Shown here piece after piece: positions 1-5,001 of a DNA stretch of 5,001 nt (position 1 is the first letter of the stretch; each line of letters opens with the position of its first letter). Below the pieces are notes generated by a model. That model did not search any database. It worked only from the letters and a program-made list of their open reading frames with translations, and was not told where the DNA came from. Source of the stretch: Desulfobacterales bacterium (GTDB lineage: Bacteria > Desulfobacterota > Desulfobacteria > Desulfobacterales > Desulfobacteraceae); assembly GCA_022361315.1 (NCBI GenBank), contig JAKSBB010001047.1, forward strand, positions 1 through 5,001, in the 5' to 3' direction. The translations under genes were made by a program, and so were the position numbers.

Positions 1-594
1 AACAGGGCAGAAAGCACATCAAAAACGGTCAATGACCTTGGATCGGATGCCAATGAAATCGGACAGGTCACCGACGTGATCGGAGAAATTTCAGAGCAAA
101 CCAACCTGCTTGCTCTCAATGCCACCATTGAAGCAGCCCGGGCCGGAGAAGCCGGCAGAGGTTTTGCCGTCGTGGCCAACGAAATCAAGGAATTGGCCAA
201 TCAGACCTCCAATGCCTCACTGGATATAAAAAACAAAATTGACAATATCCAGGACAGTTCCTCGGCCACCCTGGAAGGCATCCAGGAGATTTCACAGGTG
301 ATTACGGATGTCAACGATATCGTGGCCGCCATTGCCGCCGCCGTGGAAGAGCAATCCTCGGCTGTGCGTGAAATCGCCGAAAACATATCCCAGGCCTCCA
401 CAGGCACGGAAGAAGTTACCCGGACGGTGAACGAAAGCGCGGACGCCGCACAGAAAATTTCCGCCGACATCACCGATGTCAACCAGGCGTCCAGCACCAT
501 GGCAGACCGAAGCCGGCAGATCCAGTCCAGTGCCGGTGAGTTGTCAGGGTTGGCTTCCCAGTTGGATGAAATGGTGGGAAGATTTAAGATTTAA
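1..594 (+). CDS. Methyl-accepting chemotaxis protein, C-terminal signalling domain (5' partial)
   Basis: This is the cytoplasmic end of a chemoreceptor that would control the CheA kinase through CheW. The reading frame is open from base 1 and stops with TAA at 592-594, giving 197 visible residues. The start is off the left edge; the GTG at 76 is an internal valine codon, not a start. Visible residues 29-66 form the highly conserved hairpin tip that contacts CheA/CheW, with [10 protein letters not shown], then E-A-A-R-A-G-E and [10 protein letters not shown]. Both sides of the tip are long helices rich in Ala, Ser, Glu and Gln, as expected for the antiparallel coiled coil. E/Q-rich segments such as A-V-E-E-Q-S-S-A could hold methylation sites. 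The protein ends in R-F-K-I without a CheR-tethering pentapeptide of the NWETF type. The sensor, membrane segments and HAMP domain are outside the window, so the ligand is unknown. The gene converges on the minus-strand genes. The family call is very secure. Confidence 0.97.
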   Translation, partial: NRAESTSKTVNDLGSDANEIGQVTDVIGEISEQTNLLALNATIEAARAGEAGRGFAVVANEIKELANQTSNASLDIKNKIDNIQDSSSATLEGIQEISQVITDVNDIVAAIAAAVEEQSSAVREIAENISQASTGTEEVTRTVNESADAAQKISADITDVNQASSTMADRSRQIQSSAGELSGLASQLDEMVGRFKI

Positions 595-607
595 CAATGT
601 TAAACTT

Positions 608-636
608 GGGGTTTCCGATTAAATTTCGGAAACCCC
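608..636. terminator. Probable bidirectional hairpin terminator between convergent genes
   Basis: GGGGTTTCCGA at 608-618 pairs exactly with TCGGAAACCCC at 626-636, an 11-bp perfect stem with a 7-base A/T loop. It starts 13 bases after the chemoreceptor stop and lies 13 bases beyond the stop of the convergent TPR gene, so it is placed to end both transcripts. The downstream tracts are T-rich but interrupted on both strands (ATCTTTATCTT on plus, AAGTTTAACATTGTT on minus), so it is not a textbook U-run terminator. Immediately upstream, 590-604 is a second small palindrome (TTTAACA, one base, TGTTAAA) that overlaps the chemoreceptor stop codon. Confidence 0.65.
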
Positions 637-649
637 GGAAATCTTTATC

Positions 650-1051
650 TTAATCCTTATCAGGATCGCCGGGTATCGTCAGTTTAGGATCAAAAAGGCA
701 GGATATATTTTTTTTGAGGATGGCAATAAACTTGTCATGGGACTCACAAAAGGCCAATGCGATTTCCATGGCGCGGTCAAAGGTGAATAATGCCCTGTCC
801 CAGGTCCCCTGCATGGTGTAAAGAAGGCCCAGGTTATTCAATAAGGTCGCTTCAAGGCATTTATTCTCCAGACTTCGTGCCAGCCACAGGGCCAGTTCCA
901 TGTGCAAAAAGGCCGTTTCAAAATCCCCATCATTTCCGGCGGTCATTCCCCTGAGGGTAATTACCCTGATCACATTGTCCATCTCAGCCAGGTATTCCGA
1001 AGGCTGGAATGGGTCATTGTTCTTTCCGGAGTTGTCATTTTCAGGTGCCAT
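650..1051 (-). CDS. Small TPR-repeat protein, function unknown
   Basis: A 133-residue protein with tetratricopeptide-type helical repeats, which usually act as protein-binding scaffolds. The clearest repeat is residues 68-98 (A-T-L-L-N-N-L-G-L-L-Y, then G-T-W-D-R-A-L, then F-D-R-A-M-E-I-A), a good fit to the TPR consensus. A weaker repeat precedes it at about 36-60 (G-D-F-E-T-A-F-L-H-M-E-L-A-L), and 105-120 may be a third, capping helix. The first 20 residues are polar and probably disordered. There is no signal peptide or membrane segment, so it is probably cytoplasmic. The ATG at 1051-1049 has only a weak Shine-Dalgarno match (GAGAG, 8 bases upstream). The gene is 98 bp downstream of the GNAT gene on the same strand with no terminator between them, but it has its own promoter candidate. 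It could be read from both. An A8 run on the coding strand (708-715) is in frame. I do not recognise a specific role. Confidence 0.85.
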   Translation of the reverse strand: MAPENDNSGKNNDPFQPSEYLAEMDNVIRVITLRGMTAGNDGDFETAFLHMELALWLARSLENKCLEATLLNNLGLLYTMQGTWDRALFTFDRAMEIALAFCESHDKFIAILKKNISCLFDPKLTIPGDPDKD

Positions 1052-1086
1052 ATCACTGACTCTCTATCGCAGTTTATATTACCCAA

Positions 1087-1114
1087 AACATAGAAATTGA
1101 CTGTCACTTGTCAA
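1087..1114 (-). promoter_or_regulatory. Candidate sigma70-type promoter for the TPR gene
   Basis: Reading the minus strand, a perfect TTGACA (1114-1109) is followed after 16 bases by TATGTT (1092-1087), which matches four of the six TATAAT positions. Transcription would start near 1080, giving a leader of roughly 30 bases before the ATG at 1051. A second -10-like hexamer, TAATAT, occurs at 1081-1076 but lacks a properly spaced -35. This is predicted from sequence only. Confidence 0.5.
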
Positions 1115-1120
1115 GTTGAC
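1097..1120. promoter_or_regulatory. Cluster of TTGAC/GTCAA half-sites over the TPR promoter, possible operator
   Basis: Within 24 bases there is a perfect odd palindrome GTCAAGTTGAC (1110-1120) and, upstream of it on the plus strand, TTGAC (1097-1101). This TTGAC forms an inverted pair with GTCAA at 1110-1114. TGTCA also occurs twice, at 1102-1106 and 1109-1113. The cluster covers the -35 hexamer of the candidate TPR promoter, which is where a repressor or activator would be expected to bind. The regulator is unknown, and short motifs like this can occur by chance. Confidence 0.35.
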
Positions 1121-1149
1121 CCCGCTCAAGGTATCCGGACGGAAGCCAT

Positions 1150-1635
1150 TTATTTTTCAACTTCTTTTCTGAATAAAACCATCGGTTCTTTTTTTCCGAG
1201 AAAGCCCACCGTAACAGGAAACCCATCCACAAAATCATCGCCAGCCTCAAGATCAAAGCCCATGTGCCGGTGGAATGCAATAGACAATTTATTCACCGGT
1301 GATGTGCAGCACTTCACAACGGATCTGCCATTCACCCGGCACAAATCAAAAAAAGACGCGTAAAGCCGCCTCCCGATACCGTCTTTCCGGTATTCGGGAT
1401 GAACGCCGGCAAAATGTATATAGCCCAAATCATTATCTGTCTGAGAAAAGAACGCCACCAGAAAACCAATCAATTTGTCATCCCTTTCAGCGATAAAGGA
1501 TGTGTTGCAAAAGTGAATGAAGAAAATTTTATGTACAGCGGAGGTGAGATCACGGCCGTTCCACCACTCGGGCATGACATTGATCACCTTTTCATGATCC
1601 TCTGGTGCTGTATTTCGGATTGTAATTTCTGTCAT
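1150..1635 (-). CDS. GNAT-family N-acetyltransferase
   Basis: This protein is predicted to move an acetyl (or other acyl) group from its CoA thioester to an amine. The ATG at 1635-1633 gives 161 residues and is preceded by GGAAAG seven bases upstream. An in-frame TTG at 1650 would add five residues but lies upstream of that Shine-Dalgarno site, so I prefer the ATG. Residues 72-95 contain the acetyl-CoA-binding motif A: strand Y-I-H-F-A-G-V-H-P, then R83-K-D-G86-I-G88-R-R-L, matching R/Q-x-x-G-x-G/A. Residues 116-127 (N-K-L-S-I-A-F-H-R-H-M-G-F) are motif B with the conserved A-F-H-x-x-x-G-F. The tail carries G-D-D-F-V-D-G-F-P-V, a pattern I associate with one GNAT subgroup. It starts 19 bp after the crotonase gene stop, so it is probably the last or near-last gene of the acyl-CoA operon. 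The substrate (protein lysine, small amine or antibiotic) cannot be read from sequence. Confidence 0.92.
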   Translation of the reverse strand: MTEITIRNTAPEDHEKVINVMPEWWNGRDLTSAVHKIFFIHFCNTSFIAERDDKLIGFLVAFFSQTDNDLGYIHFAGVHPEYRKDGIGRRLYASFFDLCRVNGRSVVKCCTSPVNKLSIAFHRHMGFDLEAGDDFVDGFPVTVGFLGKKEPMVLFRKEVEK

Positions 1636-1642
1636 TGGTTTT

Positions 1643-1648
1643 CTTTCC
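1643..1648 (-). promoter_or_regulatory. Shine-Dalgarno site that decides the GNAT start
   Basis: GGAAAG on the minus strand lies seven bases before the ATG at 1635-1633. It falls inside the longer reading frame that begins at the TTG at 1650, which argues that the ATG is the true start. It sits in the 19-bp gap after the crotonase TAG stop. Confidence 0.6.
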
Positions 1649-1654
1649 AAAGAC

Positions 1655-2431
1655 CTATTTCATTCTATAGGTATAACTCATCATAATCTGATTCCTGTCC
1701 TCCATATTCAGGGCTGCCTCAAGTCCCGGGCAGTCCAGGCTGATATTGATGGCCTCCTTGGTCATACGGATACCCATGTGATTCTTCTCGCACATGGTTC
1801 CGGCCAATTCCATGGCAGTGGATATCATCTCCGCTTTATCAACCACCCTGGAGGCAAACCCCAGGTCCATGGCTGTGTCCGCGTCCATCCAATTCCCCGT
1901 AAGCAGATATTCATAGGCCCTGCCTGCCCCGATCAGGCGCGGCAGGAAATAGGATGATGCCATATCGGCTCCGCCCAAACCGATGTTGATGTAGGCGGCG
2001 GAAAACCGGGCATCTTTGGCCAGGATTCTCAGGTCAGAAGCCATGGCAATGGAAAAGCCGATACCGGCCGCAGCCCCATGAACGCAGGAAATGATGGGCT
2101 GGGGGATCTGCCGCATGCCCAGGAAAAGGCGGCTCATGCGAACCTGGGCATTGTAGGCCTGTACCGGGGTCATGCCGAAAATTTCCGGGGCGTATTTCTT
2201 TGTATCCAGGCCGGCGCAGAAGCCTTTGGCCTCTCCGCCGTCAATGATGATGACCCGGGTGTCCTCGTCATAGCGCCGTTCCCGCAGAAAGGTTTCAAAG
2301 GTCTCGACCATGGAGAGGTCGAAGGCGTTGTAAGTGGCGGCGCGGGTGAAGGTCATCCGGCCGATGCCGTTTTCCACATTGAATGTAAAGGGGGCTGTGG
2401 TGTCTTCTTGTGTCTGTTCTTTATCTTCCAT
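1655..2431 (-). CDS. Crotonase-family protein (enoyl-CoA hydratase/isomerase-like) with atypical active site
   Basis: A 258-residue protein of usual crotonase length, acting on an acyl-CoA in the cytoplasm. The oxyanion-hole signatures are present: G70-F-C-A-G-L-D76 and V117-H-G-A-A-A-G123-I-G125. The typical following segment is F143-S-A-A-Y-I-N-I-G-L-G-G-A-D156-M-A-S-S-Y-F, then L-P-R-L-I-G. Aligning by the invariant H/N-G...S/C-D spacing to rat mitochondrial enoyl-CoA hydratase, the positions of the two catalytic glutamates (Glu144 and Glu164 there) are Ser127 and Tyr147 here. Asp156 in the G-L-G-G-A-D segment is a candidate acid/base, at a place where some other crotonases carry an acidic residue. 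Classical hydration is therefore doubtful; isomerase, hydrolase or another crotonase reaction is possible. The first ~13 residues are a polar extension. The ATG at 2431 has TGAGGAT eight bases upstream. It starts 20 bp after the acyl-CoA dehydrogenase stop and is surely co-transcribed. The family is certain; the reaction is not. Confidence 0.93.
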   Translation of the reverse strand: MEDKEQTQEDTTAPFTFNVENGIGRMTFTRAATYNAFDLSMVETFETFLRERRYDEDTRVIIIDGGEAKGFCAGLDTKKYAPEIFGMTPVQAYNAQVRMSRLFLGMRQIPQPIISCVHGAAAGIGFSIAMASDLRILAKDARFSAAYINIGLGGADMASSYFLPRLIGAGRAYEYLLTGNWMDADTAMDLGFASRVVDKAEMISTAMELAGTMCEKNHMGIRMTKEAINISLDCPGLEAALNMEDRNQIMMSYTYRMK

Positions 2432-2451
2432 GGGTTAATATCCTCAATAAT

Positions 2452-4281
2452 TTAGTCGGTGAAGCAGGCGTCGGGTATATCCAGTGTCATCTGCCCGCTT
2501 TTGGTCAGTGTGGCTTCCAGAGAAATAATTTTCGGCAGTTCATAGGCAAAGAAGTAGCGGGCCGTATGGATTTTACCTTCCAGAAAGGCTTTTTCTTTTT
2601 TCTTAGGGTTGCCGGTGCTCAGCCCTTCTGCCGCGGCTGTGGCCATGGTCAGCCATTGCCAGGCGATGGTCATGATACCGAACATCTCCAGAAACAAGGT
2701 GGCATCGGCCAGGAATGCTTCCGGGCCTTTTTCCATGGCAACGCCGCCGAGGGTCATGGCCGTGGTCTCCACCCGGGTGACGGCTTCCGAAAGCTCATCC
2801 GCCATTGCCGTCAGACTGTCCCCTGATTCAGCATCGGCAGCAACAGTCTTTGCCTTTTCAACGGCCTCTTCCATCTCCTGCTTAAGGAGCTTAAGGGCCT
2901 TGCCGTTTTCCATCACCAGCTTTCGCCCCAGAAGATCCATGGCCTGGATGCCGGTGGTGCCTTCATGGATAGGGTGGATGCGCATATCCCTGAAGAGCTG
3001 CTCCACAGGGAAGTCATCGCAGTAACCGTAGCCGCCGAAACACTGTATGGCGGCAGAGGTGGACTGGATACCCATTTCCGAAGGATAGCTTTTGACAATC
3101 GGCGTCAGCAGATCCAGCAGAAGGCTGTATTTCTCTCTCTCTTCGCCGTTGGACACAGTCATGAGATCGACATATTGACTGCACTGAATCGCCAAACAAA
3201 GAGAACCTTCCACAATGGCGCGTTGGAAGAGCAGCATGCGTTTTACATCGGCATGCTCGATAATCGGCACCGGCGGCAGGGTGGGATCCTTTTGACCTGC
3301 TTTGCGCCCCTGTTTACGCTCCCGGGCATACTCCAGGGAGGCATAATAGGCTGCGGTTGCCATGGCGGTTGCGCCCAGGCCGACACCGATGCGGGCTTCA
3401 TTCATCATTTGAAACATGTACATCAGACCGTGGTGCGGTTCGCCCACCAGCCATCCCCGGCACGCATCCTTATCCCCAAAGCTGAGCTGGGCGATGGGGC
3501 ATCCCCGGTATCCCAGCTTGTGGTAAACGCCGGAGGTGTTGACATCGTTGGGGACCAGGCCGCCGTCTTCCGCCACTCGCTTTTTAGGCACGACAAAAAG
3601 TGAAATACCCTTGACACCGGCGGGGGCACCCTCAATCTTGGCTAATAACAGATGGACGACATTTTCCACCGCGTCATGATCCCCCCCGGAGATGAAGATT
3701 TTCTGCCCCTGGATGGCATAGTAGCCTTCTTCGGTTGGTTTGGCGGTTGTGGCGATGTCCGCCAGTGAACTTCCGGCTTCCGGCTCCGTCAAAGCCATGG
3801 TCCCCTGCCACTTGCCGGCCCGCATATTGGGGACGTAGCGGTCGTAAAGCGCTTTGGTGCCGAAGTTTTCGATTAGTCTGGCCGCGCCGTCACAAAGGCC
3901 CGGATAGGCCGCCGCGGAATAATTGGCGGCCATAAAGATGAACTGACAGGCATAGGCAATGACGTGGGGGAGCTGTTCACCATCGAGTTTATAGGGAACA
4001 ATTGTCGATATCCACCCCCCCTCGCCAAACTCCCGCATGATTTTCTTAACCGTCGGGTGAACCTTGATGGTGCCGTCAACCAGCTCCGGCGGATTGCGAT
4101 CCATTTCCTCGAAAATCGGCCATAGCAGATCTTTGGCGATTTTACCGGCGGAGCTTAATACCAGATCAAAGGATTTTTTGTTGTGGTCACCGTAATATCC
4201 GTACTGGGTCAAAGATTCCGTATCGAATACTTCATAGAGCAAGAATTTCAGGTTGCGTTCACTAAAATATTTTTTGGCCAT
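2452..4281 (-). CDS. Long-form acyl-CoA dehydrogenase with C-terminal extension domain
   Basis: An FAD enzyme that oxidises an acyl-CoA to the 2-enoyl-CoA and would pass electrons to ETF. At 609 residues it is about 200 longer than the classical ~380-residue enzymes and resembles the large DmdC/AcdA-like group. Domain order: N-terminal helical domain (about 40-160); middle beta domain from M-A-L-T-E-P-E-A-G-S-S (162-172), the FAD/substrate signature; C-terminal helical domain (about 285-450) with C-F-G-G-Y-G-Y (414-420) and the R-I-H-P-I-H-E440-G-T-T-G-I-Q motif, where Glu440 is the expected catalytic base. Then comes an extra helical domain (about 460-595) ending in W-Q-W-L...K-I-H-T-A-R-Y-F-F-A-Y-E-L-P, matching the Acyl-CoA_dh_C type extension (PF12806). 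The start is well supported: AGGGGAGG (4288-4295) six bases before the ATG. It lies 87 bp after the MaoC gene and 20 bp before the crotonase gene. The substrate is unknown. DmdC oxidises methylmercaptopropionyl-CoA, but other members of this group are general fatty or branched acyl-CoA enzymes, so no symbol is given. Confidence 0.96.
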   Translation of the reverse strand: MAKKYFSERNLKFLLYEVFDTESLTQYGYYGDHNKKSFDLVLSSAGKIAKDLLWPIFEEMDRNPPELVDGTIKVHPTVKKIMREFGEGGWISTIVPYKLDGEQLPHVIAYACQFIFMAANYSAAAYPGLCDGAARLIENFGTKALYDRYVPNMRAGKWQGTMALTEPEAGSSLADIATTAKPTEEGYYAIQGQKIFISGGDHDAVENVVHLLLAKIEGAPAGVKGISLFVVPKKRVAEDGGLVPNDVNTSGVYHKLGYRGCPIAQLSFGDKDACRGWLVGEPHHGLMYMFQMMNEARIGVGLGATAMATAAYYASLEYARERKQGRKAGQKDPTLPPVPIIEHADVKRMLLFQRAIVEGSLCLAIQCSQYVDLMTVSNGEEREKYSLLLDLLTPIVKSYPSEMGIQSTSAAIQCFGGYGYCDDFPVEQLFRDMRIHPIHEGTTGIQAMDLLGRKLVMENGKALKLLKQEMEEAVEKAKTVAADAESGDSLTAMADELSEAVTRVETTAMTLGGVAMEKGPEAFLADATLFLEMFGIMTIAWQWLTMATAAAEGLSTGNPKKKEKAFLEGKIHTARYFFAYELPKIISLEATLTKSGQMTLDIPDACFTD

Positions 4282-4287
4282 ACCCTG

Positions 4288-4295
4288 CCTCCCCT
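4288..4295 (-). promoter_or_regulatory. Strong Shine-Dalgarno site for the acyl-CoA dehydrogenase gene
   Basis: AGGGGAGG on the minus strand ends six bases before the ATG at 4281. It is the best ribosome-binding site in the cluster and fixes this start codon. The 87-bp spacer it lies in holds no hairpin that looks like a terminator and no convincing internal promoter. Confidence 0.75.
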
Positions 4296-4368
4296 AAGGT
4301 GTACAGATCTTTCAAAAGTCGGTCCTTGATAGAAATATGTGTACGTTCCTAGCTAACAATGATGCGAT

Positions 4369-4827
4369 TCAGGCAACGGGTCTCCGGCCCACCAGGGTTT
4401 TGGTGATAAAGACGACCACCGTTTCCGATTTCTGGTTCACTATCTTATACTCGCAGACGATGATACCACATTTTTCATCTTTAGCCACCATGTCAGTCAC
4501 TTTTACTTCCGTGTGAATTGTATCACCGATTTTGCAGGGCGCCGTAAATTTTACCGATTCCATACCGTAAAAGGCGATAAAGGCTTTGGGAGTGGTCACG
4601 TACTGGCCGAGTCTGAACGGCAAGGCAACACCAATGCTGAGAGTCAGCATGCCGTGGGCAATACGCTCGCCAAAAGGGCTCTTTTTGGCAGTTTCGAAAT
4701 CGGTGTGGATGGGATGCCAGTCACCGGTCAGGGCAGCATAGCTGTGGATGTCGGCTTCGGTCACTGTTCGGGCGGGAGAAACAAAGGTTTCATCCACAGC
4801 GTAGTCTTCGTAATAAACCTTTTCCAT
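4369..4827 (-). CDS. MaoC-like (R)-specific enoyl-CoA hydratase / dehydratase
   Basis: A 152-residue single hot-dog-domain protein, the usual length for PhaJ/MaoC-type hydratases, which add water to 2-enoyl-CoA to give (R)-3-hydroxyacyl-CoA (or the reverse) and act as dimers. Residues 30-43 (Y-A-A-L-T-G-D36-W-H-P-I-H41-T-D) are the hydratase-2 motif with catalytic Asp36 and His41. The position that is Asn in the PhaJ consensus D-x-N-P-x-H is His38 here, a change seen in many MaoC-like proteins. Residues 53-61 (G-E-R-I-A-H-G-M-L) form the second conserved block. The ATG at 4827 is preceded by AAGGAT five bases upstream; the stop is TGA. It is the first complete gene of the minus-strand cluster, 72 bp after the gene ending at 4900 and 87 bp before the acyl-CoA dehydrogenase. 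It probably hydrates the product of that dehydrogenase, which matters because the cluster's crotonase lacks the classical glutamates. Functions in other acyl-CoA pathways (for example mesaconyl-CoA or beta-methylmalyl-CoA type) cannot be excluded. Confidence 0.92.
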   Translation of the reverse strand: MEKVYYEDYAVDETFVSPARTVTEADIHSYAALTGDWHPIHTDFETAKKSPFGERIAHGMLTLSIGVALPFRLGQYVTTPKAFIAFYGMESVKFTAPCKIGDTIHTEVKVTDMVAKDEKCGIIVCEYKIVNQKSETVVVFITKTLVGRRPVA

Positions 4828-4899
4828 TTTCTATCCTTATATTCCGACTCAAAATGATGTAGCTAGAAGACAATGCCGGTCAAATTCAATGAGTTGGCA

Positions 4900-5001
4900 T
4901 TACAGCAGCACAAATTCATGTAGCAGATCACCGCCTGAGCTGTGTTTCTCCCCATCAATATCAAGATCCATGCTGTATTCAGCAATGAAACGATAGTAGT
5001 G
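4900..5001 (-). CDS. C-terminal end of an unidentified protein (cut by right edge)
   Basis: On the minus strand a frame is open from the window edge and ends in TAA at 4902-4900, giving 33 residues. The visible tail runs H-Y-Y-R-F-I-A-E-Y, then M-D-L-D-I-D-G-E, then G-G-D-L-L-H-E-F-V-L-L. Its acidic, mixed composition looks like real protein. The stop falls 72 bp before the MaoC start, a spacing that would fit membership of the same operon. A competing minus-strand frame is also open from the edge to a TAG at 4870-4868, but its translation is Cys/Asn/Leu-rich and less natural. I do not recognise the family; it is too short to assign. Confidence 0.5.
   Translation of the reverse strand, partial: HYYRFIAEYSMDLDIDGEKHSSGGDLLHEFVLL

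Noticed and set aside
708..715. A8 run on the coding strand of the TPR gene as a possible programmed frameshift site
   Set aside because: Both alternative frames reach a stop within about a dozen codons and no stimulatory structure is evident; it looks like an ordinary Lys-Lys-Asn stretch.
1636..1650. TTG-initiated five-residue N-terminal extension of the GNAT protein
   Set aside because: The Shine-Dalgarno GGAAAG lies inside this extension and is well spaced for the ATG at 1635, so the shorter form is preferred.
2078..2826. Plus-strand open frames of 125 and 138 codons
   Set aside because: They overlap the crotonase and dehydrogenase genes in antisense, with no recognisable motif and no convincing ribosome-binding site.
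2965..3603. Long plus-strand open frame of 212 codons
   Set aside because: It lies entirely opposite the acyl-CoA dehydrogenase gene, has His/Gly/Gln-rich composition typical of an antisense shadow, and shows no domain signature.
4299..4344. GTGTAC repeated 40 bases apart between the MaoC and dehydrogenase genes
   Set aside because: The motif is six bases with a self-complementary GTAC core, likely by chance, and is not aligned with any clear promoter.
4828..4899. Possible promoter upstream of the MaoC gene (TTGACC with a TACATC 16 bases on)
   Set aside because: The -10 matches only three of six consensus positions; transcription may start upstream of the window instead.
4872..4901. AATGCC...GGCATT inverted repeat at the stop of the right-edge gene, considered as a terminator
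   Set aside because: The stem is only six base pairs with an 18-base loop and no T run, too weak to call.

Overview
The window looks like ordinary chromosomal sequence from a Gram-negative bacterium. Protein style suggests an anaerobic Desulfobacterota (delta-proteobacterial, Desulfobacteraceae-like) organism: a large 609-residue acyl-CoA dehydrogenase with a C-terminal extension, a MaoC hydratase with a D-x-H-P-x-H motif, and a chemoreceptor with a typical signalling tip. This assignment is an inference from style, not from a database match. There is no rRNA, tRNA, CRISPR array, insertion sequence or phage gene that I can support.

Layout: (a) 1-594, plus strand: the C-terminal signalling part of a methyl-accepting chemotaxis protein whose start lies off the left edge. 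(b) 595-649: a convergent intergenic spacer with an 11-bp-stem hairpin, probably a terminator serving both sides. (c) 650-1051, minus strand: a small TPR protein with its own candidate promoter in the 98-bp spacer before it. (d) 1150-4827, minus strand: a compact four-gene cluster transcribed right to left: MaoC-like dehydratase, long-form acyl-CoA dehydrogenase, crotonase-family protein and GNAT acetyltransferase. The gaps are 87, 20 and 19 bp, with good Shine-Dalgarno sites. (e) 4900-5001, minus strand: what looks like the last 33 codons of another gene, cut by the right edge. No gene-free stretch exceeds 300 bases.

The cluster reads as an acyl-CoA catabolism module. The dehydrogenase would make a 2-enoyl-CoA and the MaoC protein would hydrate it. 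The crotonase keeps the fold and oxyanion-hole signatures, but by motif alignment it lacks both glutamates of classical enoyl-CoA hydratase. It may therefore do something other than simple hydration (isomerisation, hydrolysis or C-C bond chemistry). No CoA ligase, 3-hydroxyacyl-CoA dehydrogenase, thiolase or ETF gene is in the window, so the substrate cannot be read from it.

I do not see a convincing undescribed defence, mobile or RNA system. The items most worth a second look are the atypical crotonase, the gene set it sits in, and a cluster of TTGAC/GTCAA half-sites over the TPR gene promoter.
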